This document shows positions 50,942 to 60,220 of a stretch of 64,000 nucleotides of DNA, piece after piece (position 1 is the first letter of the stretch; each line of letters starts with the position of its first letter). The stretch is from positions 310,001-374,000 of the forward strand of contig NZ_PYCN01000004.1 in assembly GCF_003062295.1 (NCBI RefSeq). The letters are read 5' to 3'. The DNA is from Bradyrhizobium algeriense. GTDB lineage: Bacteria; Pseudomonadota; Alphaproteobacteria; Rhizobiales; Xanthobacteraceae. The notes beneath the pieces are model-generated. The model worked only from the letters and a program-made list of their open reading frames with translations, searched no databases and was not told the DNA's origin. Made by a program: the position numbers and the translations under genes.

Positions 50942-51601
50942 CTAGATCGCGTTGATATCAGCGCTCTCCAGTATCGGCTTCGGATACCCATCGCGCGCCA
51001 CCTTGATCATGGCGCGGCCGAGCTGTTCGCTCGTCGTCATGTGGTTCGGCGTCGCTCGTACCATCCAGGACAACAGCGGCGCGGTGACGGCGTAGACCAC
51101 GTTGATCCATCCGGTCTTCGATCGGACGCCGTGCAGCGGCTGGATGCCGGATGGCCGGAACATGTACGCCGCCTTGAACGGCAGCTTCAAGAGATCGTTC
51201 TCGGTCTTGCCCTTGACCCGCGCCCATCGCAACGGGCCCTGCTCGGTTGAGTCCGTGCCGCGGCCGGTGACGTAGGTGAACACCATGCCGGGGTTGAGCC
51301 GCGCCAGCGTCGTTGCCGCTGCCATGGTGACGTCGTAGGTCAAGTGCCGGTAACGCTCCGCGTCCATACCGATCGAGGAGACGCCGAGGCAGAAGAAGCA
51401 GGCGTCGTATCCCGCAAGCTGCGATTCGATCGCGGAGAAATCCGTGAAATTGTCGTGCAGGACTTCATGCAGCTTGGCGTGCTGCACGCCGGTCGGACTG
51501 CGCCCGACCGCGAGCACTTCTGTGACGCCGGCATCGATCAGGCATTCGCGGAGCACGCCCTGCCCGACCATGCCGGTGGCGCCAAACAAAATCGCCTTCA
51601 T
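50942..51601 (-). CDS. NAD(P)-binding epimerase-like protein
   Basis: 219 residues. The atypical SDR Rossmann motif ATGMVGQGVLRECL is at the N-terminus, with LAVGRSP after the second strand and FFCLGVSSIGMDAERYRHL, TYVTGRGTDSTE and RPSGIQPLHG later. This is the oxidoreductase HTATIP2-like group. No substrate. The ATG at 51601 begins the first strand. It follows the alpha/beta hydrolase gene by 17 bases and is likely co-transcribed. Confidence 0.82.
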   Translation of the reverse strand: MKAILFGATGMVGQGVLRECLIDAGVTEVLAVGRSPTGVQHAKLHEVLHDNFTDFSAIESQLAGYDACFFCLGVSSIGMDAERYRHLTYDVTMAAATTLARLNPGMVFTYVTGRGTDSTEQGPLRWARVKGKTENDLLKLPFKAAYMFRPSGIQPLHGVRSKTGWINVVYAVTAPLLSWMVRATPNHMTTSEQLGRAMIKVARDGYPKPILESADINAI

Positions 51602-51618
51602 GTCAGGGTGAGCTCCGC

Positions 51619-52443
51619 TCATCCCTTGATGAACGCTAACAGGTCGGCGTTGATGGTGGCCGCCTCGGTGGTCGGCATGCCGTGCGGAAAGCCCTTGTAG
51701 GTCTTCAGCGTGCCGTTCTTCAGAAGCTTTGCCGACAATGGCGCGGAGTCCTCGTAAGGAACGATCTGGTCGTCGTCGCCATGCATCACCAGCACCGGCA
51801 CGGTGATCTTCTTGAGGTCTTCGGTGAAGTCGGTCTGCGAGAAGGCGACGATGCCGTCGTAATGCGCCTTGGCGCCGCCCATCATGCCCTGGCGCCACCA
51901 GTTCTGGATGATCGCTTCCGAGGGCTTGGCGCCCGGCCGGTTGTAGCCATAGAACGGACCCGACGGCAGCGCGCGATAGAATTCCGAGCGGTTGGCGGCA
52001 AGCTGCGCCTGCAGGTCGTCGAACACCGATTTGGGCAATCCGCCGGGATTGGCCGGGGTCTGCACCATCAGCGGCGGCACAGCGCTGAGGATCGCCGCCT
52101 TCGCCACCCGGCTCTCGCCGTGGCGGGCGATATAGTGCACCACCTCGCCGCCGCCGGTGGAATGACCGACGTGAACGGCGTTCTTCAGGTCGAGATGCGC
52201 CGTCACGGCCGCGAGATCATCCGCATAATGATCCATGTCGTGGCCGTCGGCCACCTGGCTGGACCGGCCATGGCCGCGGCGGTCATGCGCGATGACGCGG
52301 AAGCCGTTGTTGACGAAGAAGATCATCTGCGTGTCCCAGTCGTCGGCCGAGAGCGGCCAGCCGTGGCTGAACACAATGGGCTGACCCTTGCCCCAGTCCT
52401 TGTAGAAGATATCGACGCCGTCTTTGGTGGTGATGATGGGCAT
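51619..52443 (-). CDS. Alpha/beta hydrolase, non-heme chloroperoxidase type
   Basis: 274 residues. The nucleophile Ser is in [11 protein letters not shown], the acid Asp in [11 protein letters not shown] and His in [25 protein letters not shown] and [14 protein letters not shown] are the perhydrolase/chloroperoxidase pattern (oxyanion hole and cap). Cytoplasmic, no signal peptide. GAGGAGAA lies before the ATG at 52443. The natural reaction is probably esterase or perhydrolase. Confidence 0.9.
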   Translation of the reverse strand: MPIITTKDGVDIFYKDWGKGQPIVFSHGWPLSADDWDTQMIFFVNNGFRVIAHDRRGHGRSSQVADGHDMDHYADDLAAVTAHLDLKNAVHVGHSTGGGEVVHYIARHGESRVAKAAILSAVPPLMVQTPANPGGLPKSVFDDLQAQLAANRSEFYRALPSGPFYGYNRPGAKPSEAIIQNWWRQGMMGGAKAHYDGIVAFSQTDFTEDLKKITVPVLVMHGDDDQIVPYEDSAPLSAKLLKNGTLKTYKGFPHGMPTTEAATINADLLAFIKG

Positions 52444-52536
52444 GGGAATTCTCCTCTTGCTTGGTTGCAGTCAACGGCACACGGTTCCGGCGAACGGCTG
52501 TTCGCCGGACGGCAGGTGATATTCGATGGAGTCTGG

Positions 52537-53037
52537 TCACGCGGGGCGGAAGCGCCGCCACACGCCGATGATCATGACGGCGAAAAACACCAGCACGATG
52601 CCCTGGGCCACTGCGAATACCGGCCCCGCGGGCGGGTTACCCGGCGCCAGCGCCGTCAGCGCGGGTATCTTGAGGAAGCTCTGAACCACCAGCACGAACA
52701 CATTGAGATAAAGCGAGGCCAAGGCGGTGACCACATAGATCCAGCGCCACGCGCCGGCGAGCTTCATGCCGTACAGCGCGATGCAGGCAATCGCGAGCAG
52801 GATAAAGGAGAGGATGCCGAACAGGTGCGACGGCAGCAGCTTTTCGAACAACAGAGGCGGAATCACAAAGCCTGTGGCGCTGGTCAGGATGGTGAACAGC
52901 AGGAAGATCGCGGTGAGACCCGGCTGAGACCTCGAGCCGAGCATTCCGAACATCACAATCAGGCCCGCGACGATTGCGATCAAGCTGATGACCACATGGA
53001 CCATCACGAACGTCGCCACACTCATACCCAGTATCAT
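52537..53037 (-). CDS. Five-helix membrane protein
   Basis: 166 residues with about five membrane helices (FVMVHVVISLIAIVAGLIV, TAIFLLFTILTSATGFVIPP, FGILSFILLAIACIALYG and more) and a basic C-terminus GVWRRFRPA. No recognised family. AGGGGG lies before the ATG. It precedes the hydrolase gene by 93 bases on the same strand. Confidence 0.65.
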   Translation of the reverse strand: MILGMSVATFVMVHVVISLIAIVAGLIVMFGMLGSRSQPGLTAIFLLFTILTSATGFVIPPLLFEKLLPSHLFGILSFILLAIACIALYGMKLAGAWRWIYVVTALASLYLNVFVLVVQSFLKIPALTALAPGNPPAGPVFAVAQGIVLVFFAVMIIGVWRRFRPA

Positions 53038-53229
53038 GATGCGCCCCCTGCATTGGAAACCTTCTAAAGGTTACGACGCGGCGCGGAGAATTTCCACACG
53101 CATCGCGTGCGGCGGCGGCATTGCAGGCATGTGCGCGCATGAATGACGCATCAACCAAAGTGGTATGATGCACGAAATATTTGCATACCTGTCATAAATG
53201 CCAGCAGTGAAGGCGCGGAGGAATTGAAT

Positions 53230-53541
53230 CTAATAGTAGCGCGGGATTGGACCGTCGTGCGGCGTCTTGCGGTGCGACAGGTCGAACAGCACTTCGTCGA
53301 CATAGCACCAGCCCCAGCCTTCCGGCGGATCGTAGCCTTCGATCACGGGATGGCCGGTGGCGTGAAAGTGCGCGGTGGCGTGCTTGTTCGGCGAATCGTC
53401 GCAGCAGCCGACATGGCCGCAGGTACGGCAGATCCGCAGATGCAGCCACTCGCTTCCGCTTTTCAGGCACTCCTCGCAACCGAGCGCGCTCGGCGTGACC
53501 GTTTGAATGCCGGCGATATGGTTGCAGCCCTTTTTCGTCAC
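53230..53541 (-). CDS. UBP-type zinc finger protein
   Basis: 103 residues, single Znf-UBP domain: CNHIAGI, GCEECLKSGSEWLHLRIC, CGHVGCCDDSPNKHATAHF and TGHPVIEGYDP carry the Cys/His zinc ligands. In eukaryotes the fold binds ubiquitin tails; in bacteria the role is unknown. A GTG start with GAGGT upstream is used. It lies downstream of the CNBD-flavoprotein gene on the same strand; the two are often neighbours or fused, suggesting joint function. Confidence 0.88.
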   Translation of the reverse strand: MTKKGCNHIAGIQTVTPSALGCEECLKSGSEWLHLRICRTCGHVGCCDDSPNKHATAHFHATGHPVIEGYDPPEGWGWCYVDEVLFDLSHRKTPHDGPIPRYY

Positions 53542-53608
53542 CGCTTCATACCTCGCGTGTCTTGACGTATTGGCGTATCGGCGTATTGGCGGCCGCCCAT
53601 ACGCTGCA

Positions 53609-55315
53609 TCATAGCGACGGTTTCACGGCGTCGGCGAGATAGCCGTGCAGCGCGGCCACCACCTGCGCGCCCTCGCCGATCGCGCCGCCGACGCGTTTGA
53701 CCGAGCCGGCGCGCACGTCGCCGACTGCGAACACGCCGGGCACCGAGGTTTCCAGCGTCGGCACCGGGCGGCCGAGATTCTGCTCGGACTGCGCCCCCGT
53801 CACCACAAAACCCGCGCGGTCGAGCGTTACGCCGCAGCCGTTCAGCCAATGGGTCGCCGGGTCGGCGCCGACGAACAGAAACAGGCTCCGGACATCGAAA
53901 TGGTGCTGTTCGGGCGCCAGCCGGCTCTTCCAGCGCACGCGTTCGAGCGAGCCATCCTCGCTGCCCTCGACCGCAACCACCTCGGCGTTGAAGATCAGTT
54001 CGATATTGGGGGCCGCCTCGATGCGTTCGATCAGATAGCGCGACATGCTGGCCCCCAGCCCGCCGCCGCGGATGATCATATGGACCTTGCGCGCATGGCC
54101 GGACAGAAACACCGCGGCCTGGCCTGCGGAATTGCCGCCGCCGACCAATACGACGTCCTGGCCGACGCACAGTTTGGCCTCGATCGGCGAGGCCCAGTAC
54201 CAGACGCCGCGGCCTTCGAATTTCTCGAGATTCTCGATCTCGGGCCGCCGGTAACGCGCCCCGCTCGCCACCACGATGGATTTGGCGCGCAACGACTGCC
54301 CGCATTCGGTCGCCAGCGCAAACACGCCGTCGCGCTGCGAACAATCCAGCGACCTGACACAAACCGGAATCAGCATGTCCGCGCCGAATTTTTGCGCCTG
54401 GGTGTAGGCGCGACCGGTGAGCGCCTGCCCGGAAATGCCGGTCGGAAATCCCAGATAGTTTTCAATGCGCGCGCTGGCGCCGGCCTGGCCGCCGAAGGCC
54501 CGCGCATCGAACACCGCGACCGACAATCCTTCGGACGCGGCATAGACCGCGGTGGCGAGACCGGCGGGACCGCTGCCGACGACGGCCACGTCGTAGAGCT
54601 TCTCATGCGCCTGGTTGGTGATCATCCCCACCGCCAGCGCCAGCGACGTCTCAGACGGATTGCGCAGCACGGTGCCGTCGGGGCACACCACCAGCGGCAG
54701 ATCGGCGCGCGAGGGCAAATAGCGCGCGATGAGGTCGGCGGCGTCCTTGTCGGTTGCGGGATCGAGCACGTGGTGCGGCTGGCCGTTGCGCACCAGGAAG
54801 TTCTGCAACCGCGCCGTGTCGCCGAGCGAGCTCGGTCCGATCAGCACCGGCCCGCCGACGCCGCCCTGGATCAGGCTGACCCGGCGCAGGATCAGCGCGC
54901 GCATGATGCGCTCGCCGAGTTCGGCTTCCGCGACCAGAAGCGCGCGCAATTGATCCGGCGGAATCAGCAGCGTTTCGACGTCGCCCTCGGCATGGCCGTC
55001 GACCAGCGCGACGCGGCCGGAGAGCTGGCCGATCTCGGCCAGAAACTGCCCCACGCCCTGGTCGATGACCGGGGTGACATGGCCGAGGCCATCGCGCTGG
55101 GTGATCGCTACGGTGCCGGACAGCACCACGAACATGCCGGGGCCTACCTTGCCGGTTTCGAACAGGGCTTCGCCGTCCTTGTAGATCCGCAGCTCCCCGA
55201 ACCGGCGCATCCGCTCGATTTCAAGCGGCGTCAGCGTCGGGAATGTCTGCTCGTGACGTGGAAACGCGAAAGAATTGGCGCCGGTCGCCGGACCGGCCGT
55301 GATGTCTGCACTCAT
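53609..55315 (-). CDS. CNBD plus thioredoxin-reductase-like flavoprotein
   Basis: 568 residues. A cyclic nucleotide-binding fold at about 25-150 (DGEALFETGKVGPGMFVVLS, FLAEIGQLSGRVALVD) is followed by a thioredoxin-like spacer (about 165-225) and a reductase domain with FAD motif GSGPAGLATAVYAAS, NADP motif GGGNSAGQAAVF and GVFAVGDVRAGSVKR at the end. The redox CxxC of thioredoxin reductase (normally after GRGVxYCATC) reads GRGVWYWASPIEAKLC, so it is lost and electrons must leave by another route. ATG at 55315. UBP zinc finger downstream. Confidence 0.88.
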   Translation of the reverse strand: MSADITAGPATGANSFAFPRHEQTFPTLTPLEIERMRRFGELRIYKDGEALFETGKVGPGMFVVLSGTVAITQRDGLGHVTPVIDQGVGQFLAEIGQLSGRVALVDGHAEGDVETLLIPPDQLRALLVAEAELGERIMRALILRRVSLIQGGVGGPVLIGPSSLGDTARLQNFLVRNGQPHHVLDPATDKDAADLIARYLPSRADLPLVVCPDGTVLRNPSETSLALAVGMITNQAHEKLYDVAVVGSGPAGLATAVYAASEGLSVAVFDARAFGGQAGASARIENYLGFPTGISGQALTGRAYTQAQKFGADMLIPVCVRSLDCSQRDGVFALATECGQSLRAKSIVVASGARYRRPEIENLEKFEGRGVWYWASPIEAKLCVGQDVVLVGGGNSAGQAAVFLSGHARKVHMIIRGGGLGASMSRYLIERIEAAPNIELIFNAEVVAVEGSEDGSLERVRWKSRLAPEQHHFDVRSLFLFVGADPATHWLNGCGVTLDRAGFVVTGAQSEQNLGRPVPTLETSVPGVFAVGDVRAGSVKRVGGAIGEGAQVVAALHGYLADAVKPSL

Positions 55316-55395
55316 TATCGCCGCCTAAAAAAGAAACAGAATTGTGCAGAGACGAGCCATGCAACGCGGCGAGCGATCAGGATTTTCCCTCTGCG

Positions 55396-55596
55396 CTACT
55401 GGCTCGGCTTTTCTCCGCTGGCGTCATCTAGGGAGGCATCGGCGGTTTCGGAAGATGCACCGCCATCGCTGCGCCCGCGGGCCTGCGACTTTCGCCGCTT
55501 GAGATTCTCGCGCAACGCCAGCTTCAGCCGGTCCCGTCGTGAATCCTTCACACCCGAGTCGCTTTTTCCCGCAACGCTGTCCTGATTGTCCTTCAT
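55396..55596 (-). CDS. Small basic conserved hypothetical protein
   Basis: 66 residues beginning MKDNQDSVAGKSDSGVKDSR, with a basic helix (RDRLKLALRENLKRRKSQAR) that resembles short proteins present in many Bradyrhizobium-type genomes, then a Ser/Asp-rich tail. The ATG at 55596 lies two bases after the stop of a small upstream ORF, suggesting coupling. Confidence 0.55.
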   Translation of the reverse strand: MKDNQDSVAGKSDSGVKDSRRDRLKLALRENLKRRKSQARGRSDGGASSETADASLDDASGEKPSQ

Positions 55597-55598
55597 CG

Positions 55599-55790
55599 TC
55601 AGTCCGTCGAACACGCCTTGAGCGAAACGACGTCGGGGGACGCCGTCGCCGAAAGATGGCGGGGTGCGACCATCCATACTGCAACCGTGCGCCCGGCACA
55701 TCCGGCGATTCGGCCGAACAGCTCTTTCACCGAGGCCGGATCGAGCTGATCGATGCCCTCGAATTCCTCGGAATGCGCTGGCAGGTGCAT
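55599..55790 (-). CDS. Possible small protein coupled to the next gene
   Basis: A 63-codon ORF starting MHLPAHSEEFEGIDQLDPAS and ending SLKACSTD, directly before the 66-residue basic protein. Codon use is only moderately GC-biased, and no Shine-Dalgarno or family is seen. Listed because of the tight spacing to 55396-55596. Confidence 0.35.
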   Translation of the reverse strand: MHLPAHSEEFEGIDQLDPASVKELFGRIAGCAGRTVAVWMVAPRHLSATASPDVVSLKACSTD

Positions 55791-56198
55791 CGCTGCACCG
55801 GACTCAAAATTGCGAAAACAACCCCATGCAAAGTAGGAATGGGCCTTACATCATCCGAAAACGCAAGACCTGGTAGGGCGTGGACTCTTGAGAGGGCAGC
55901 ATGCCCGGGATTGGGCCGGGCATCACGAGAATTGGAGCGAGCTGGAGACCAGGCGGCGTACGCCACAAATATTCGACAGGCCTGCGCGACCCGCAGTCCG
56001 GCCGCTCAGGACGAGATCGGGAACCAGAGTAAGGCCCAAACTTGCCGAATTGCCTGATGTCGCGATCCTCAGCACCGGTTTTTCACGATTTTGGGCCCTT
56101 TCGGGCCCGCCCGCGTGCTTGCGCCAGAGGGGCCCTTGTGGCAAGAACCGGCCGCCTAGTGGGCGGCCGTTTGGGCCGATTCCCCCAATACCGGGCAT
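55791..56198. other. Gene-free stretch before tRNA-Thr
   Basis: About 400 bases with no supportable ORF. It contains GGGCCC-TTTC-GGGCCC (around 56093-56108) and GGCCGCC-TAGTG-GGCGGCC (around 56150-56168) hairpins. The latter is not followed by T residues. A tRNA promoter presumably lies here. Confidence 0.4.
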
Positions 56199-56273
56199 GC
56201 TGCCGTAGCTCAGTGGTAGAGCACTCCATTGGTAATGGAGAGGTCGACAGTTCAATCCTGTCTGGCAGCACCA
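56199..56273 (+). tRNA. tRNA-Thr (GGT)
   Basis: 75 bases with encoded CCA: GCTGCCGTAGCTCAGTGGTA at the 5' end, anticodon stem CTCCA/TGGAG with loop TTGGTAA (anticodon GGT), T-loop TTCAATC and acceptor GCTGCCG/TGGCAGC with one wobble. Confidence 0.95.
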
Positions 56274-56637
56274 GTCTTTCCAGCATTTCTGAGAATTTAC
56301 GGCCTTTCCCACACTTGGCGTCCCACACAGCCGCCCCTTCGGAAGGCCGTTTATCCCGACTTCCAGTTGATAAGAAAGATTCCTCTTTCGGCAGGTCGGT
56401 CGCGATCGGGCGTCCGCCGAGCAGAGACCCAAGGCCCCGGTTCGGGCCCCATGAGCGCGTCGCAGCCAAAGGCGCCCTTGATTCCGAAGTCTGTAATGGC
56501 ATCCGATTTTCAAGAATTTAACCGGGAGGCGCTATCGCTGGTCGCGCGCTGCGCTGCCTCAGAACAGCGGGGACGGGGACCGGGATGTGCACGGCTGCGT
56601 GGTGCAATCTCGACATTTGACGTGTAGGCTGCAAATC
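56274..56637. other. Upstream region of IetAS pair
   Basis: About 365 bases between tRNA-Thr and ietA without a supportable gene. Composition shifts from GC-rich to mixed. TTGACG occurs at about 56617, too close to the ATG for a usable promoter. No integrase, and no repeat of the tRNA 3' end was found here or after 60139. Confidence 0.4.
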
Positions 56638-57705
56638 ATGGCCAAAAGCGATCTCATTGTTTCGTTGGTTCGCGCTGGCGTCGCCGGCGACAAGACCATG
56701 CTGCGCTCAACTGTCGAAGCGCTGATGGCCGACGAAAAAGCAAAGAGTCATCACACCCTCGTTGATCGTCTTGAGCGCGCCCTCCAATCGGTAGCGGTGA
56801 CTTCTCCTAGCATGACGACGTCGGCCAGGGCGCAGAATGCCGCCGGCAGAGATACCATCCTTGAACAAACTCCCCGCATTCGCATGGATGAGTTGGTGCT
56901 CCCGCTGCCCGCACGTTCGGAGGGCAACCAGCTCATAGAGGAACATGCACGCGCCGAGGTGCTGAGGGCGCACGGTTATGAACCTCGCCATCGGATTTTG
57001 CTGTCTGGACCGCCAGGAAACGGCAAGACATCATTCGCCGAATCAGTAGCCGAAGCGCTTTCCTTGCCCTTCTTCGTCGTTCGATATGATGCACTCATTG
57101 GAAGCTATCTTGGCGAGACCAACGCCCGATTGCGGGCGTTGTTTGACTACGTTCGAACGCAATCCTGTGTTCTGTTTTTCGACGAGTTCGACGCAGTTGG
57201 AAAAGAGCGTGGGGACGATCACGAGACCGGCGAGATAAAGCGGGTTGTATCGTTTTTGTTGATGCAGATCGACACTCTACCGAGTTACGTTCTCACGATC
57301 GCGGCGACGAACCATGCCGAGCTTCTCGACAGAGCAGTCTGGCGCAGATTCCAGTTAAAAATCTCTTTTCCGGCTCCACAAACCGAACAAGTTGCTGCTT
57401 TTATCGAACGAATCATTGCATCTTGGCCCGATCAACCTAAAATGTCTGCCAGCGAAATCGCAACCTCATTGGGAGCGACTTCATATGCGGAAGCTCGTGA
57501 TTTTTGTCAAAACGTTAGACGCAGACAGATTTTAGGTCTCGGCGAAGTAGAGATTAACTCTGCGCTTTTTTCCGAACTTCAATCTTGGGAAGCGCGCGTG
57601 AAGCCCGAGAACATTTATGGCGATAGATCCGACAAAGCCCCTGCTAAGACTAAACGTCGGCGAGCAGGAAAGGCGAAATCCCGGCCACGGCGGCGGATCA
57701 CCTAA
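56638..57705 (+). CDS. ietA: AAA+ ATPase of IetAS-type system
   Basis: 355 residues, cytoplasmic. Walker A is GPPGNGKTS (from residue 124), Walker B LFFDEFD (Asp182-Glu183) and sensor 1 TIAATNHAE, with arginine finger region AVWRRFQLK. The N-terminal 110 residues are helical; the C-terminus is strongly basic (KTKRRRAGKAKSRPRRR). The downstream overlapping gene is a large subtilisin-like protease, which fits the IetA/IetS pair known as a plasmid toxin-antitoxin and reported as an antiphage system. In that scheme IetA holds the protease in check. Codons are more AT-rich than the surrounding genes. ATG at 56638. Confidence 0.82.
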   Translation: MAKSDLIVSLVRAGVAGDKTMLRSTVEALMADEKAKSHHTLVDRLERALQSVAVTSPSMTTSARAQNAAGRDTILEQTPRIRMDELVLPLPARSEGNQLIEEHARAEVLRAHGYEPRHRILLSGPPGNGKTSFAESVAEALSLPFFVVRYDALIGSYLGETNARLRALFDYVRTQSCVLFFDEFDAVGKERGDDHETGEIKRVVSFLLMQIDTLPSYVLTIAATNHAELLDRAVWRRFQLKISFPAPQTEQVAAFIERIIASWPDQPKMSASEIATSLGATSYAEARDFCQNVRRRQILGLGEVEINSALFSELQSWEARVKPENIYGDRSDKAPAKTKRRRAGKAKSRPRRRIT

Positions 57706-60139
57706 ACCCGCGAAGTTTTCGCGAGCGGGGCAGAGGGCTGCGTTCGGTCCTTTATGGACCCGATTAGAGCGCGTACTGAAAAACGATCCTGCAGCGCTTG
57801 AACTTCGTCGCGATCCATCCGCATTGGCGCCGGAGCGCCTTTTGGTTTTCGAACTACGTGGTTCAGTCCAGTCGTTTGCGAAAGCAATACGACGTGTACC
57901 CGGCTTAGAATTCATCGACGAAGAGGAAATAGAAGGCGACGACCCCAGCGAGTCGCCTGTTGTTTATTTGCTCATCCCTGATCTCGCCGCTTTGCGCCAA
58001 ATGCTTTCCATGTGGAAAGATTGGCTCAGAGGAACAAAGCCTAAGCACGGTCTCACTGCTTTTCGCGATGTGTTCGATACCCTCAAGAATCTGAGACCTT
58101 GGGGACCTCAAGACCGGGTTCTTGAGGAAGATAGAAGAGAGATAGCATCACAGCTTGATCAAACCGGAGCCATTCGGGTCGAAGTCGAATTGGTTTTCCG
58201 TTTCTCGGACGGCATCGCACAGACCGCTGAAGAGGCCGTTAGCACTTTTGTGGCCAGTGTCGGCGGACGCGTGATCAGCCAATCGCGCATCACTAATATC
58301 GCATACCATGCTCTGTTGGTGGAACTTCCCGCCGAAGCAGCACGGGGCTTGTTGACGAGGACCGCGTCAAGCATAGCCGGGCTCGATCCCATTATGCATA
58401 TTCGCCCGCAAAGTTTGGCCACGACAATTGATGTAGCAGAGCGAGAGGAAACGGCGATCGTCGAGCTGCCGGAACAGCAACGTCGCGAGCCCATCTTAGC
58501 ACTCCTTGACGGTGTGCCGGTTTCTCAACATCCGTTGCTCGCTGGTACTTTGAGCGTTGAAGACCAATTTGGTTTGGAGCCCGGAACGCCCGTCGCAGAC
58601 CGTCATCACGGCACTGCAATGGCTTCACTGATCGTGCACGGAGATAGGAACGTTCCGCAGCCCTCATTGGGCCGCCGCGTGCATTGTGTGCCCCTTTTGG
58701 GCGCGCAAGATCAGTTTCCTCCTGATAGGCTCATCGTTGACCTCGTTTATCAAGCCGTGATCGCGATGTGTGCCGGTGAAAGTTCCAGTGCGCCTGGCGT
58801 TCTGATCATCAATCTATCTTTGGGAAATTCGCGAAAGCCATTTCACAATAAAATGTCGGCATGGGCGCGCCTGCTAGACCGTTTGTCGCACCAATTCGGC
58901 ATTCTGTTTCTAGTGAGTGCCGGCAATCATTCTGGCGCGGTACATTTCGCGGCCCTGAATACGTTCGGCGCCTTCGAGGCTCTTACAACTCAGCAGCGCG
59001 CAGAATCGACGATCAGAGCGTTGGGAAATCATGTTGGCGAGCGCAGGCTGCTGTCGCCGTCAGAAACGGTCAACGGATTGACCATCGGAGCCGCAAATCA
59101 AGACGCCGTGAGTGACGTTGACCGACTCGGTGCTCGTGGCCAATCGGAACCGTGGCACCCTCTTGTGTGCTCGAATCCGTCGAGTGCTTTGGGGCCCGGC
59201 TTCGCCAACAGCGTAAAGCCGGACATCCTACTGCCGGGTTCGCGCGAACATTTTCGACTGCTATCGAGCGGCTCGTCCTTGCAACTTGTGCCGAGTGCGG
59301 CTTCACGGGCCCACGGAATAAAGGTCGCCGCACCGCCCCAAGCCGGGCGAGAGAATTGGGAGCACTATACGTGCGGGACGAGCGCCGCCACCGCGATCGC
59401 CTCCCGCACTGCTCATCAGATCCATGACGCGCTTGAGAGCGAATATGGCGCTCTTTTTACCGAACTACCGAAGCAGCAGCGAGCGACGCTCTTAAAAGCG
59501 TTACTTGTTCACACCGCGGCTTGGCCTGTCGAAACCGCAGATATCATCAAAGCAGTTCTAGGTCCCCCCGATCCAACCAAACATACTCAGCAAAAAGACA
59601 ACATTCGACGCTTTCTTGGGTACGGCGTTGCTGATCCAGATGCAGCCGTCGCATGTGCAGCCGACCGAGCGACATTTTGGGCGGTCGGCACTTTGGAGCC
59701 GGATCAAAAACGCAGCGTCACCGTACCTGTACCTCGCTGCGTGAACGGATTGCCGCGACCGCACGCTCTTAGTGCCACCCTCGCTTGGTTCACGCCGATA
59801 CTTCCCGGGAGACAAATTTACAGGTCAATCCGCCTGATTATCTGTGAGCCTGGCGACGAACTCGGCATGCTTCGAGTTGATGGATCGAGACGACAACCTG
59901 ACCAAAATCAGAGCAAACGAGGCACCGTCTATTCCAGACGGTGGGAGGGCGACGGAGCGCCCGTCGTCAGCGCCGAACAAACAATCAATCTCGAAGTTCA
60001 ACGAGAGCCCGATCAAGGCATCACAGTCGACGAAGGCGTTCCGTTTGGACTGGCCGTGACGTTTTCTATGCCCGGAGTTGTCGAAGTTTACGAGCAGTCG
60101 CGCGCACGGATTGCACCAAGGCCTCGCGTTCCGGCATGA
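57617..60139 (+). CDS. ietS: Subtilisin-like serine protease of IetAS-type system
   Basis: 840 residues, no signal peptide, so a cytoplasmic S8 protease. Catalytic triad: Asp298 (LALLDGVP), His331 (HHGTAMAS) and Ser589 (CGTSAATA), with oxyanion Asn437 (SAGNHSG). Residues 1-280 are an unusual N-terminal region that may keep the protease inactive; the C-terminal 150 residues are beta-rich. The ATG at 57617 lies inside ietA, giving an 89-base overlap in another frame, so the two are coupled. Any cleavage target is unknown. Codon use is AT-richer than the neighbours, suggesting transfer. Confidence 0.82.
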   Translation: MAIDPTKPLLRLNVGEQERRNPGHGGGSPKPAKFSRAGQRAAFGPLWTRLERVLKNDPAALELRRDPSALAPERLLVFELRGSVQSFAKAIRRVPGLEFIDEEEIEGDDPSESPVVYLLIPDLAALRQMLSMWKDWLRGTKPKHGLTAFRDVFDTLKNLRPWGPQDRVLEEDRREIASQLDQTGAIRVEVELVFRFSDGIAQTAEEAVSTFVASVGGRVISQSRITNIAYHALLVELPAEAARGLLTRTASSIAGLDPIMHIRPQSLATTIDVAEREETAIVELPEQQRREPILALLDGVPVSQHPLLAGTLSVEDQFGLEPGTPVADRHHGTAMASLIVHGDRNVPQPSLGRRVHCVPLLGAQDQFPPDRLIVDLVYQAVIAMCAGESSSAPGVLIINLSLGNSRKPFHNKMSAWARLLDRLSHQFGILFLVSAGNHSGAVHFAALNTFGAFEALTTQQRAESTIRALGNHVGERRLLSPSETVNGLTIGAANQDAVSDVDRLGARGQSEPWHPLVCSNPSSALGPGFANSVKPDILLPGSREHFRLLSSGSSLQLVPSAASRAHGIKVAAPPQAGRENWEHYTCGTSAATAIASRTAHQIHDALESEYGALFTELPKQQRATLLKALLVHTAAWPVETADIIKAVLGPPDPTKHTQQKDNIRRFLGYGVADPDAAVACAADRATFWAVGTLEPDQKRSVTVPVPRCVNGLPRPHALSATLAWFTPILPGRQIYRSIRLIICEPGDELGMLRVDGSRRQPDQNQSKRGTVYSRRWEGDGAPVVSAEQTINLEVQREPDQGITVDEGVPFGLAVTFSMPGVVEVYEQSRARIAPRPRVPA

Positions 60140-60220
60140 CATAGTTCGAACAGATATTAGAGCAGGCAGGAAACGGGAACGCCCGTATCGCGATCATTCC
60201 GCGTGGATCGGCAGGCGCCG

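Noticed and set aside
53560-53600. Short direct repeats GTATTGGCGTATCGGCGTATTGGCG region
   Set aside because: Three imperfect 8-10 base units in a short intergenic gap; too short to call iterons or an origin.
53645-55585. A 646-codon plus-strand frame opposite the CNBD-flavoprotein
   Set aside because: Antisense shadow caused by high third-position GC; composition is His/Arg/Asp-rich with no domains, while the minus strand has full FAD/NADP motifs.
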